Assembly (NCBI GenBank): GCA_900175165.2
Contig: FWWN02000482.1
Coordinates: 1-64,000 of the forward strand
Length of the DNA stretch: 64,000 bases
Direction: 5' to 3'
DNA from: Rhizomucor pusillus
Lineage: Eukaryota; Mucoromycota; Mucoromycetes; Mucorales; Lichtheimiaceae
Shown: positions 33,386 through 44,283 of the stretch, one piece after another
Layout: each line of letters starts with the position of its first letter
Numbering within the stretch: the stretch's first letter is position 1
The notes under the pieces: model-generated
Database searches by the model: none
Told to the model about the DNA's origin: nothing
What the model saw: only the letters and a program-made list of their open reading frames with translations
Translations under genes and position numbers: made by a program

Positions 33386-34783
33386 GAACCCAGCATCTTC
33401 AAGTTACATCGCTGAACAGACAATGCAAACGGGTGCGTTGCTAGTTGACAAAGCAAGAGAAATAAAAAGCAATCATGTCTTCGATCATTTTCCTATCTTT
33501 TGCGAATACTCAAGTTATTTCTGACCGGCAAAAAAGTTTGATTAAAATGTTTTGTAACAACAAGATTGCTAAATGTATTTATTCCCATAGGTGCCATTCC
33601 TTGTAAGATCAGAGCACTGACAAGTAAATGAAAAGGTTGCTGCTGTTGTTGCTAGTTGGATAAAAGCGAGGTATTGCTAATGCAATTAGGTAATCCGTCC
33701 ACAACGCTAAACGTTGGCTGGGTCTTTTTCAGGATCTGGGTAACTGCTAAAGTCAATGACGCCATATCAGGGATGATTTTCTCGTAATGTCACGCGCCAT
33801 GTGCGCAAATCATTCGTGTGTGCACAGAGAAAGAGCCACTCGGTCCATGCAGCAGTCAAGAATTCTCACCGCCTGTGGTCCCTGAAATGAACGAGATAGA
33901 CCATCCAATACACACAGAGAAAGAGAGCACAGCGTGATATCCCTGATCTTTTCTCAATGATGGAGATCTACAATTAGCTCGTTGATGTAGATTAGCTTTG
34001 CTGTCTCTCTCTATTGGACATTGGCAAAGCGTGATAACAGGGCTGATAAGTGGATTGATTGTATCCTGCCACTGTTTCACGTTGCACGATTATTCTGTTT
34101 CAAGGATTGTTCCCTTGCGACAACGGGTTGGGGATGAACGGAAAAAAAAAAAAAGACAGATTGTGCCCCGCCGATGTCAGGACGGTCAGTAAAACAAACG
34201 ACAAGATTTCGCTGATAGGTGAGCAATCGTGATTCAAGTCGAGATTGAGTTGTTAAAATCTTTGATCGCGTCCATGTCGACTGAAACCCGGTTAAGCCAA
34301 ATAAGGCGAACCTGTCTGCGTGTCGATGGTTACCGAACGTTTTTTTTCCGTCCCGGTGAAGTTGTCAAAGGATTGAGCCAGCCAGCCAGTGGTTACCAGC
34401 GCGTGCACAAGAAAGGAGCGTTCCGAGACAAGCGTGCCCCACATGGACTTGCCCAAATGGAAAATGGAAAATAGAAAATAATGGGCGGCGGAGACACGTG
34501 GGCCAAAATTATCAATCGCATAGGGTCAAATGGAGAATGGCTTGGAATGGTCAATCTACTCTGGCCAATCCAAACCTGTCGAGGAATGCACGCGGGAGAA
34601 GGGCCTACAGTAAGGGCAAGCCGAGTGATTTTCATTAGCTGTCATCATGCAACGGACCCAGACTTCCGGTGGATGTGATAAAGAAGGAGGTAGACTATTT
34701 ACCAAGGTCCCCTTCTTCTTTTTTCCTTCTTCCTTTTTTCTCTCTTTTTCTTTTTTTCTTTCTCTCTTTCTGTTTAATATCAA
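33386..34783. other. Long intergenic region upstream of the Pho80-like cyclin
   Basis: About 1.4 kb without a recognisable gene. Visible elements are an A-run at about 34141-34154 and a strong pyrimidine tract (about 34700-34770) directly before the cyclin ATG, typical of a leader in this window. Confidence 0.5.
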
Positions 34784-35782
34784 ATGAATCGCCGCTGTCG
34801 ACTCGATATTGCCAAATTCCCAGTATCAACACTTGTAAGAATGGTTGCCAACTTGCTGGAGTCGGTCATCCGCGCGAACGATGCTCTATCTACTGCTCAG
34901 TCCAATGTCACACTGTTCCATTCACGTAGCGTCCCGGGTATCAAAATCAGCACCTATCTAGCAAGAATCTTGAAATTCACACCATTCCACAACGAAGTAC
35001 TCATATCTCTGCTCGTCTATTTTGATCGAATTGCAAAGTTACGACGCGGTCGATTTGCTCTGTGTTCACTCAACATACATCGGCTACTTATCACTAGGTA
35101 ACACATACGCGCACAGCGAGTAGACCTAGTAAAGAGCTCAAGTTGATCCATTGTTCTTTCACAGCATCGTAGTAGCTTCAAAATTCACATCTGATGTATT
35201 TTATCCAAACACACGCTACGCCAAAGTAAGCCCCAGCTATATGTAGCTATCGGTGAATGAGCATCGTATACTCAGCTTTGTTGTTTACACAAAAAATAGG
35301 TTGGCGGACTACCACTGCTGGAACTCAACAAGCTGGAGATCGAATTTTTGTTTCTATGCAACTTTGACCTTAGAGTCCGCCTGGAAGCTCTGCAGGAATA
35401 CGGAGATCAATTGCTTGCACATGCTTTGTCCCAACAATCGCTTTTAGTAGAGCTAACGCAACTCGATTTGGTGCCTCCAGCCAAATCCGCTCTGCCATGC
35501 AACAGAAAACGGCCCAGACACGTTGTTGACGATGACAACACCAGCGTATCTCCTGCCACCGCCGCTGCCACTGCCGCCAACGCTGCTGCTGCTGTTGACA
35601 ACAACAACAACGTGGCACACATACGATTTCCTCTCACCCCACCTTACAACCCCGTTCAACATCATCATCACCACCACCATCATCATGCCAATATACTCGA
35701 CAATAATCAAATCATCAAACGACGCCGCAACTCCTCGATATCCATTGCAACCGTCACACACCATCCTCACATTGAAGAGTAA
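34784..35782 (+). CDS. PHO80: Pho80-like cyclin (Pho85-type CDK partner)
   Basis: Regulatory cyclin; in yeast Pho80-Pho85 represses the phosphate-starvation response by phosphorylating Pho4. Exons 34784-35097, 35165-35225 and 35300-35782 give 285 residues. The cyclin fold spans about residues 5-165 and carries family hallmarks: KFPVSTLVRMVANLLESVI, FHSRSVPGI, LARILKFTPFHNEVLISLL, LNIHRLLITSIVVASKFTSD, NTRYAKVGGLPLLELNKLE. The remainder is low-complexity: an Ala/Thr run, Asn repeats, a block of nine His, and a basic RKRPRH/KRRRNSS element that could be a nuclear signal. The start fits because the homologous N-terminus begins a few residues before KFPVS. It could equally be a paralog such as the Pcl6/7 group; the FHSR and SKFTSDVFYPN segments favour Pho80. 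Confidence 0.88.
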
Positions 35783-36060
35783 AACCTCACCTAGACGTTA
35801 CTCCCGCTATACATTTTAATTATCGCTCCTTTCCCGTCGTTTCGAAGCTTTACCCTCCTGCTGCAGCACCTGTACATAGTTTTCAGCTGAATATCGCTCC
35901 AAAGACCTGGAACAAAGTACTCACTTTTAAATATACCCTTTCAATATATTTACATTCTCTCTCTTTCTCTCTTTTTAATTTTTTTTATTATTTTCTGATC
36001 ACAGAAGTAGGTGGAGCTATTTACGCACAAACAAGGGACAGCCCATCTTTTTAATAAATT

Positions 36061-36420
36061 TTAGGCTAGCATTTGCTTTGGGATTTGGTCCTTGGGGAGA
36101 TGTACAGGCACCTGGTATTCGACCATGGCAGGCGGTGCGGTCATCAATGGTCCTTCTGGGTTACCATTCTTGTGGAACTTGTACTTGTAAACTATGTGGT
36201 CGCTGCTGGTGGCATGTTCGCTAGCCGTATCGTCCCAAGGGTATCCTCCCTCTGCAACAGACACGTTGCGTTCCGAATTGTACTGCTGGATCTTCTCACC
36301 GGCGACGAAGCCTGCCGTCAAGGTGGTCAAGCTGACTGCAGCGAGCATTGGAAAGATTTCCTTGTCGATAGCAAGGAATTGGATAACTTTTTGGCGAGTA
36401 GGTGCAAGGAATCCTGACAT
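36061..36420 (-). CDS. Small single-pass membrane protein, unknown function
   Basis: Single-exon gene of 119 residues, ending QMLA. After MSGFLAPTRQKVIQFLAIDK comes one hydrophobic segment (FPMLAAVSLTTLTAGFVAG, about residues 29-48), then a hydrophilic, Tyr/His/Pro-containing tail. The basic N-terminus followed by one helix resembles small inner-mitochondrial-membrane proteins, but no family was recognised. ATG 36420 is preferred; an upstream in-frame ATG at 36573 would add 51 residues of unlikely composition. It is convergent with the Pho80-like gene. Confidence 0.6.
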   Translation of the reverse strand: MSGFLAPTRQKVIQFLAIDKEIFPMLAAVSLTTLTAGFVAGEKIQQYNSERNVSVAEGGYPWDDTASEHATSSDHIVYKYKFHKNGNPEGPLMTAPPAMVEYQVPVHLPKDQIPKQMLA

Positions 36421-36784
36421 TTCGTACAAAATGTAAAGTACAAGAGAGAGAGAAATGTTGTGGACCTCTGGGCGAGGGGTCTTTATCCTTTTGGATATAA
36501 GCGGCGGGGTGTGGGGCATTGATGTCACATTATGCAAATATGAAGGGTGTTTTTGTTTCGACTTTAAGCTCATTGGAAAGATTTCAAGACCTGAAAGACT
36601 ACAGCACTGCTATAAAGTGTAATCTAAAAAATCGCCATTATTATCATTAAATTACAGTATATTTTGATTGTTGAATGAAATAAAGACCAACAAACTGTAA
36701 GGAATAGGACAAGCAAGAATACAGAACAACACACATCGACTGCCGATCTAAAGTAATGAAGAAAGAGCATTAAAGAAGAAAGAT
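36421..36784. other. Intergenic between two minus-strand genes
   Basis: About 360 bp, AT-rich on the right, holding the promoter of the small membrane protein and the 3' flank of the SUR7-like gene. Nothing else was seen. Confidence 0.5.
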
Positions 36785-37450
36785 TTAAGCCTTGTAAGTA
36801 TCGCCAACACGACCCCTGCTTCTACCGCCGCCGCGAGCACCGATGCAGCAGTAGCACAGCGAAGCAAGTAGCAACGAGATGACAGCACCGATTGTCATCC
36901 AGAGGGACCATCCAGCGCGGCCAGTCCAGTTATTATCAGCATCTGTAAGCAGCTTGAGACCACGCAGGATAGCGACCAAGGCAAGGATAAGCGCGACGAG
37001 CATGATGAAGAAATTGATAACAGTTGCGGGTGCCATGCAGTACGAAGCACCGCGACGACGGATGCAACACATGGGCAAGCTTGACAGCCAGAGCAAAAAG
37101 CTCCAAATCATGCCGATAAAGTACAGGATAAACAGAGCATAGAAGAGACCTGCGACGTGCGGTTTTGATGCGATGTCAGGCAATGCTTGCTGGACAAACG
37201 GCGCATTCGCCCAATTGTACGCAGCTGTTGGATGCTGGCAGCCTGCCAAGTTGCCGTCCGGTTGTTGAGTGCAGTAGTTCCACAGATTAAACGTGTAACT
37301 TTGCTGGTTGCTGTGGTTGGTAACTTGGCAAAAATTGATCCACTGGATGAAAGGTCGCGTGGACAATTGCCCGATCATCACCCACAGTTCCAGTATGAAC
37401 GCGGCAAATACGAAAAACGAAGCTAATATCGCGCAACACGTATACATCAT
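36785..37450 (-). CDS. SUR7/PalI-family-like four-helix membrane protein
   Basis: Single-exon gene of 221 residues with four hydrophobic helices, at about 1-30, 95-125, 132-165 and 178-202. A cysteine-containing extracellular loop between helices 1 and 2 includes NLWNYCTQQPDGNLAGC. This is the claudin-like layout of the SUR7/PalI family, whose members mark eisosomes or act in pH sensing at the fungal plasma membrane. The C-terminus is short, Gly/Arg-rich and ends DTYKA. Cysteine clusters next to helices 2-3 and 4 (CCIRRR, CYCC) are potential palmitoylation sites. Family assignment rests on topology and the loop cysteines, not on a strong signature. Either of two adjacent ATGs could start it. 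Confidence 0.6.
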   Translation of the reverse strand: MMYTCCAILASFFVFAAFILELWVMIGQLSTRPFIQWINFCQVTNHSNQQSYTFNLWNYCTQQPDGNLAGCQHPTAAYNWANAPFVQQALPDIASKPHVAGLFYALFILYFIGMIWSFLLWLSSLPMCCIRRRGASYCMAPATVINFFIMLVALILALVAILRGLKLLTDADNNWTGRAGWSLWMTIGAVISLLLASLCYCCIGARGGGRSRGRVGDTYKA

Positions 37451-37691
37451 TCGTTCTTACCGTTGGTTTTGGAAAAAAGATGCGTATATGTGTTCAAGGG
37501 ATTTGCATGGAAAAAAAGTCGCCCGGCAACCATAACCCATGGTCTTCTGCGTAAAGACATCGGTTTCACTGTGTCTTTTGTTGGGCAATGCGGGAAGGAA
37601 AGTATATGCTTCTACCTTTTTTCCTTTTCTGTTTTAATCAATATTATCGAGCCAAGGTTCATCCGTTTTCGCCGTTATGTCCTGGTTTTCC

Positions 37692-37937
37692 ATGCCATTT
37701 ATATTGGGGCCATGGCGACACTCGAGACGGCAAAGTAACAGTAGCAGTAGCAGTAGCCACAAAAGAACAAGTCGCAAGGGATCCACGGTATCCACATTTG
37801 CTTCATCAAATAACAACACGAGCATCGCAGAGCACAGAGAAGAAGTCATAACATCACCAGCCATGCCTAAACCAAGAATGGCCGTTGATCTGCAGCGTTT
37901 AGAAACATTTGCACAGTGGGATTACCCTCCGCCTTAA
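37692..37937 (+). CDS. Possible small protein upstream of DAD2
   Basis: An 81-codon frame from ATG 37692, Ser/Asn/Arg-rich at first, ending RLETFAQWDYPPP and a stop. It lies 65 bp before the DAD2 ATG on the same strand, so it is either a short independent gene or an upstream frame in the DAD2 leader. The RLETFAQW end is faintly like the start of a BIR domain, but no zinc ligands follow. Treat as unproven. Confidence 0.25.
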   Translation: MPFILGPWRHSRRQSNSSSSSSHKRTSRKGSTVSTFASSNNNTSIAEHREEVITSPAMPKPRMAVDLQRLETFAQWDYPPP

Positions 37938-38002
37938 CAAATAATAAAAATAATAACAATCGCATTGCTCGTCCTCCTCCCCGCTTAACTTTTCGCATTT
38001 CA

Positions 38003-38381
38003 ATGACCCAGCAGCCAAGCGATGAGCGCAAATTGGCGCTTGTTCGCGAAAAGACCCAGGAGCTGCAGGCCTTGACTGCCATCAAGGAACGCAGCGATCA
38101 GCTCGTTCAGTACTTTGAAGAACTTGCAAAGAACATGAGAGCTCTGTCCCAAGGTGCGCAAGGTACGTACAACGTCAAAATGTACGTTTTTAACATACTT
38201 ACAGAACTGCCGTCTACAAGACGTAGCAGACACGGTCACTAACTGGGATCATGTTTTTCGCACAATGGCGCTGCTGAATACGTCAAACTCGCCAGAGCAA
38301 CCTGATGGTGATAATCCAACACTCGTCCGCCTTCCTATTGTAAATCCACCACCCTCTACAAGACGATCATCCTCGCATTAA
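38003..38381 (+). CDS. DAD2: DASH complex subunit Dad2
   Basis: Kinetochore protein of the DASH/Dam1 ring, which couples chromosomes to spindle microtubules. Exons 38003-38162 and 38221-38381 (phase-1 intron, GTACGT to CTACAAG) give 106 residues, close to the usual size. The diagnostic region aligns well: LVREKTQELQALTAIKERSD, a helix with YFEELAKNMRALSQGAQ, then after the intron DVADTVTNWDHVFRTMALL, the family's SNWQNVFRAI-like motif. The tail is Pro/Ser-rich. An alternative acceptor at CTTACAG would shift the frame and is rejected because it destroys the conserved motif. It is convergent with the amino-acid transporter gene. Confidence 0.85.
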
Positions 38382-38652
38382 TCCTACGCTCTATCATGTA
38401 CATATTTATATATATATTCAGCATTTACATAAAATAATCCGATTTTGTCGAATTTGTGCAAATCTTCAATGAATCGCCCACAAGAGTTCAACGCGAACAT
38501 TTTGTTCAACCGGCGTATGGTCGATATAGCACAATCCAAGTACATTTTTACGGTAACTATATCAAGAGGAGGTTCATTTATGGTAGTTGCCGTAACAAGA
38601 ATATGTGTGTATGTGTGTGTGGGAAAGGGTATACGTATATGTATATATATAA

Positions 38653-40957
38653 CTATGTACGATGTGCGACGCATACTTTAACTGGATCTACAATGTCGCC
38701 AGAATTCCACTGTTGGATGGTTGTGCTAGCTACAAAAATCATACTAGAGAGAGACAAGGAAGGAATGTGAGAATAATAGATAGTGTTACATTTTCCTTCT
38801 TTCTATGTATGCTTACCATATTATACCAAACACAATCAGGAGCAGGTCGGCTGCTCGACGGATTGGAGGCAACGAAAGAGCCTTCATGTGAAACAAGGGT
38901 GGAAAAACGAGGCAGAGAGGGATGCAAAATGTTGCTCCAATCAGCGAGACAAACTTGTCGAGCTTGTCCTTTGAGCCGACGATGGCGATCCACGCACATA
39001 GAAACACGATAAGCACACGAAACACATTCTTTTGCCATTTGACAACAGCGTTGTTTTTGCCCGATCGTGTCGTAAACAATCCGTTTTCCATGATGCGGAT
39101 CGCAGGGAATAGTTGAAGGGGAATAGAAAGACAGATAGCGAGCGAGTAGAGTGTCTGTATGGACGATACCATCGGGTCTTTGCTTGGCAGGTTGAGCAGG
39201 ATGATAGTGCGAACGTCGTCGCCGAATGTTAGGTACGAGACTGCACCCACCGAAATAAACAACGTCGTAATGACCATTAACGCGCGTCTCAGTACGCCAG
39301 GGAATTTCCTAGGCTCCTTCATGGATTCGGTGATAGGGATTACTTTTGCATGCATATCTTTAGTACTTGAAAACGGTTGATAATTCCCTTTTCGTGAAAA
39401 CTCACCTAGCCCAATGCCTTCGTATGTGAAAGCAACTGTGCCTATGAATAATGGGAAATGGAGCGAGTTCCAAAGCGAAATCGTGCCGGTTCCAACCACG
39501 ACCATCTGCTTGACATCGTAGTAAAACAGGTACGCCAACCCGATCACAATAAATACATCTGCAATGAGCGCAAACACCGACAATCGCTGGATCTTGCGTA
39601 TCATGGCTAATGGGATGAATGCAAAGCTTTGCGCCAGGATAAGTAGATGCATCGGCAACAGAACACGGCATTTCGAGAACGCGAGAACGAGCGCCTGCAG
39701 ATTCTCGGCGACAAACACCATGTATGCGCAAACAAATCCAATCTGCGACAGCGTGATCGCTACCAGCACCGCCATCTTCATCTTGGCACCGTACAGTACG
39801 CCGCCCATGTCTCCGAAACTCGCGTGCACGACAAGCCGCGTTTGCACCAGCAGCAGGAACGACCAAAGCGAAATTATTGCCCATGTAACAATACCAATGA
39901 TTGAAAACAGCAGGCCGCCGTTGTAAAACCTGGGAATACAAAGTCAGTGAATATTACAGGTATCATCATCACTATGCATCCTCACGCCTTCCCCCGCGCA
40001 CTTCATCACCGCTTATCTCCCCCCCCCCAAACGCCCTTGAATTCTCCTGCTATGCTTACGCTCTTGGAAGAAACATGATACCTATAGCAGCGCCGTGATT
40101 GTCAGTCGTGATATCAACAAAACGCATATATAATTGTTACCTGTGGTGACAAAGGACTTTAGTAGCAGGAACATGGCCTTGCCCGGTGTCGCTTTGCCTT
40201 GCAAAATTTGTCCAGGCCGGGACCTAGACATGAGAGGCATCGTTTCGCGCGTTTGCAGCTGATGATACTGCAGTGGCTGGTACGGTTTAGAAGATGCTGT
40301 GACGGGAGGAGGGAGTACGCGTTGATCTAACTGACTATTGTTACTGCTACTATTCATCGAGCCGTAGGATTGCCGACTAATCATCTGGCCCCGGTGGACG
40401 GTGCTGGTGCTGGGTCCCTCATCCTCTGACGAGCTCGTGACAGACGAAGACGATGACAAGGACGACGAATCCTCCTCGTCGTCGCTCAAATCCTCGCCTC
40501 CAAAGTGTCCGTACAAGCACAAGAATTCAACAAAACTTGATGTTACAAAGTTGGGTGGTTTCGATGCCTTCGATAGGACGTGGTACCGCCGGAACCCGCC
40601 TGGCTGCTTGAGCGACTGCAGAAGAGGATCTGTTACTGGTTGGCGATGTACAGGAAACGAGACGGATTCCGCGCGTTGCCGCCGGCGTTTCTGGTCACTC
40701 TCCACTCGCGCTGTCCATTTGTAAATCTCGTCGACGATCGCTCCTCCAGGAAGGCGATGATGCGGACTGTAGCTGGTCTGTGCAAGCGTTGTCCTTGTCG
40801 TCGTTTCAGGGCGCCGCGACGGTCGCTGCTGCTGCTGTTGCTGCTGCTGCCGTTTGCGTTGGGGTATCGTCGGTAGCGAGGGTTGAGTGACAAGATGGCG
40901 TTTGACGACTTTGGCTACTTGTTCCACCGGTATGTCAACCGTCAATGAGCGCTCCAT
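38653..40957 (-). CDS. AVT3: Vacuolar amino-acid transporter, AVT3/AVT4-like (AAAP family)
   Basis: Secondary transporter predicted to export neutral amino acids from the vacuole. Exons 40957-40141, 40081-40060, 39929-39406, 39342-38817 and 38743-38653 give 659 residues. Residues 1-265 are a hydrophilic, Ser/Gln/Arg-rich cytosolic extension, typical of fungal Avt3/Avt4. The transport domain starts at KSFVTTGIMFLPRAFYNGG and continues through about 10-11 helices with the family motifs FTYEGIGLVIPITESM and LTFGDDV. The second exon is only 22 nt and enc​odes part of the first transmembrane helix. The final exon (VASTTIQQWNSGDIV to the stop) follows an intron whose omission would truncate the last helix. 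ATG 40957 is the first true ATG in frame. Confidence 0.88.
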
Positions 40958-41479
40958 GGCCGTAGACTGCCGTTGAACACTCTCGGCTTTTCCGTTTTGC
41001 AATTAACAGACAGTGAAGGGAAAAGAGGATTTAAAAGCGAAGGGGTTTTCTGTGCAAGGGATCCAGTTTCCCTTTTAGGGTTCACACCTTTTTTTCTTTC
41101 ACCCAGCAGCAGCAGCAACAACAGCAAAAGATCATCCATGCTTATTCATCTTTGAACCCACTTTCCAGCGCTCTTGCTGCCTAGAGACCTTTATATACAT
41201 TTACATGCACCGTGCTATCTTAATAGATAAGAAAGGTGAACGACGTCCAAGTTATCTCCTTTTTCGTAACAGGTGATGATAATCGAATGGAGCTAATGTC
41301 CATACAGTACTTTATCTAATTTACACATTGTAGCAGCTATCTGATAACAACTATGCACTGCGATAATGTATGTGATCTCTCATGTATCATTACCCCGCCC
41401 CCGCCCCTCTGCTTTGTCAAAATATTGTCAACTCTTCTGTCTCGACAACTAAAAACGGATATTTTTTCTGAAGTGGAAT
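40958..41479. other. Intergenic between AVT3-like and AROM-like genes
   Basis: About 520 bp. It contains the AVT3-like promoter and the 3' flank of the AROM-like gene. It is too short, and without coding signal, to hold a missing shikimate dehydrogenase domain. Confidence 0.6.
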
Positions 41480-44006
41480 TCAAGAATGGTGATGCAAGTT
41501 TAACGCTGAGCGTAAATGGGCGAGCTCCTGAATTGTCAGTTGTCCCGGAGCAGCGGCGCTCGGCAACGTCGCGTGCGTGGCAGGAGTGAGAAAATAGTTT
41601 GCAACACGCGAAAACCTGCCGTACTCTCCCATGTTGATGAGGATAATTTCCTTGCTATGTTCGGGATCGACGCGTCGCCGAAACTGTTCGAGCTCAATGT
41701 TGTCCACAAACGACTGTGCGTACCCGACCAGCTTCACGACGGTGCTCTTGTTGTTCTTACTGGTGACACTCGCAGCGCGCTCGTAGATGGATTGCATTTG
41801 CTGGCTAGACCACGGGTAGAGTCGGTCCGGGTCGTGGAACGATGCAATCCAGCGACTCTGATGATTAACACTTGCAAGCGCGTCGAGTTGCTGTGGAGAT
41901 ATCGTAGTAAATTCGACGTCAACGTAGTCGCATGCCCAGCGTTGCGCCCAGTACAGTAACTCCATATATTCTTTGACTAGTGAGGCATCAAATTTGCCAG
42001 CTTGCGGGATGGTACGCACGGTGAAAATGACGGGGAGGTTGAATAGTCGGCTCCGCAAATGCGCCAGCTGCTCGCCAGTTGTTGCTATCCAGGAGACATT
42101 AGGTTTCATCTCCAGCAAGTCGACGCGCAGCTCAATGGCATCGGCGCCTTCGATCCATTGCTGGAGGAGGAACGGCGGAAGAGAAGAGTAGTCGGGGATC
42201 GTAGGTGTCACAAAGCACGAAGCCTTTTCCAAAGTTACTTGTTGATGAGTAGAACCGATACCCAGCACCTTTTCAAGAAACGCCAACGCTGCTTGCTCAG
42301 ATGAGGACGAGAGCACAACGTACTCGTACCATTCCAATGCAGGATCGAGCGAGGTCGCACCAGCTTGAGATGTAAACGATATCATCCGAAGAGTGCCCTG
42401 ACCAGCTTGCAGGATGGCTTGGGCGCGCTCTAGGTCATCCATCACAGCCACTTGATTGCATCTTTCAGAAATCTCCTCCACCCAGTAGCACTGTCTAAGC
42501 GGGTCCCGGAGCGCGGCTGGAAGAAAGGCGTTGGTGATCCACTCGAAGCATTGTTTATCCGAAGCAACAAGGACGAGAGATCGTACGGCGCAGGGAAATT
42601 TAAGGCTACTACTAGCAATAGGCGTAGTAGGGGCGTTGTTTGTTGTTGTTGTTGAAAAGTGGCGATGGAGAACTTGCAGAATGACAGCATCTTGGACGGC
42701 GGTTGGCTGGTTTTCGTATGTGGCGCCGATGCAGGAGGACAAGAGCACAATTCTCTTTTGAGTACCCATATTTTTCTTGTCAACCTTCATGACTCGCATC
42801 AAGTCCTCGACAGAGACCCGATCCCGGATGGTTGCACAGTCTGTCGGCAATCCATAGCTGGCAATGCAATTCTTGAGTCTGTCAACGACGCTGGGTTCAC
42901 AGCAGCCGAGTTCTACAGCGATCTCAGCCTCCAGGATCATACCGATAGCCACACATTCGCCGTGGAGCCACTCTGGGGCTAGAATCGCTTCAATGGCATG
43001 CCCGAGCGAGTGGCCAAAGTTCAAAAGACCCCGCAGCCCGCCTTCTCGCTCGTCACTGCTGACAACATGCGCCTTGACTCGCACTGAAGCCAGGATGGCT
43101 TGCATCAGAATGTCCTCATCACCTGGTTGACACACACACACAATGGATCCGTTATTTCTTCCGTTCACTTGTTTTGCCAACAAGCAATCAATTACTGTAC
43201 TTGCCCTGATTGCCCTGTGTGGTGACTGCTGTTGCTTCCTGGATTTCTACTCGGTTTTGCTCGAGTCTCGAGAAGTCACTCTGGTTCCAAATCGCCGCTG
43301 TCTGTAATAATTATTTGGGGGGAGGAAAGAGAGACAAACAATGAGTTACCAAATAAAGCAGTGCTGATGGAGCTGGGTCCGGGACAATTTGGGAGAGTGT
43401 GAAAAAAGTTACCTTGATGACTTCAGCCATTCCATTTGCGAATTCGCGTTTGGGGAGTGTCTGCAACGTGGCGAGGTCCATGTATATTCTATGCGGTTGC
43501 CAGAACGATCCTATAAGGTTTTTTCCTTGAGGAGTATCAACGGCCGTTTTCCCCCCAATACTCGAATCGACCATGGCGAGCAACGTGGTCGGGATCTGGA
43601 CAACGGGTATTCCGCGCATAAACGTGGCAGCTACGAACCCGACAAGGTCCCCGATCACTCCGCCTCCCACTGCAAGGAGGCATGTGTCTCGAGTGCATGC
43701 TTCGGTGAGCATGTAGTCTTCTAGGTCCTGCTTGACTTGGCGTGACTTTGAGAGCTCTCCCGGCGGCAGGATGCGGACGAGCAAGCGCTGCTTGCTTTCG
43801 ATCATTTTGCTCTTCAGGGCCTCGACCAGAGGCTCCAAGTGAAGTCGGGCTAAATGAGCGTCGGTGACAATGACATAATTGGAAACGGAAACGTTGGCCA
43901 AAACGTCGGAAGCAATGTGTTGTGTAAGGTTGTATCCTAGATGGATCATGTCCGGCTTGTTGAGCACCGACACCCTGACCAATTTGCTGCTGCTATCCGT
44001 ATTCAT
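41480..44006 (-). CDS. Bifunctional AROM-like protein: 3-dehydroquinate synthase + type I dehydroquinase
   Basis: Exons 44006-43413, 43301-43205 and 43122-41480 give 777 residues. Residues 1-385 are a complete dehydroquinate synthase: NAD loop GGGVIGD (114-120), [20 protein letters not shown], and probable zinc ligands E195, H272 and H284. Residues 529-775 are a type I dehydroquinase with E634, H660 (ASFHD), Schiff-base K694 (VVKLVG), MGEYGRFSR and APGQ all present. Fungal AROM (about 1580 residues) has DHQS-EPSPS-SK-DHQase-SDH. Here EPSPS and SDH are absent and the middle ~145 residues hold no shikimate-kinase P-loop. So the protein should make dehydroquinate and dehydrate it, two consecutive steps, or act as a regulator as the AROM-derived QUTA/QUTR proteins do. 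The second intron has a GC donor. It is divergent from the double-psi barrel gene. Confidence 0.88.
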
Positions 44007-44283
44007 AATATTACAACGTCGCACAAGAAGCAGAATAAAAGAAAAGACAAGCGCAAACTCATTTATTGAATAAGCTTCTTTTTTAAAGGAACCGGTCCAT
44101 TTTCCTCCCCCCCAACTTACTGGCCTGGGCTGGAGTGTATATAAATACGACCGACTGACTTGACAGTGCGCCTCCTCAGTACATAACACTTGCATACATA
44201 TACACAGAAGAGCTAGCCTCTCTTGGTCAATTCTACATTAACGCATTCACCCTTCTATATTTTTACTGTTTCACATTGCACCC
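44007..44283. promoter_or_regulatory. Divergent promoter, AROM-like / double-psi barrel gene
   Basis: 277 bp separate the two divergent start codons. A TATATAAATA box at 44138-44147 faces the rightward gene, about 137 bp before its ATG. A pyrimidine-rich stretch follows at about 44210-44280. Confidence 0.6.

Noticed and set aside
38201..38220. Earlier acceptor (CTTACAG) for the DAD2 intron
   Set aside because: It puts the conserved VTNWDHVFR motif out of frame.
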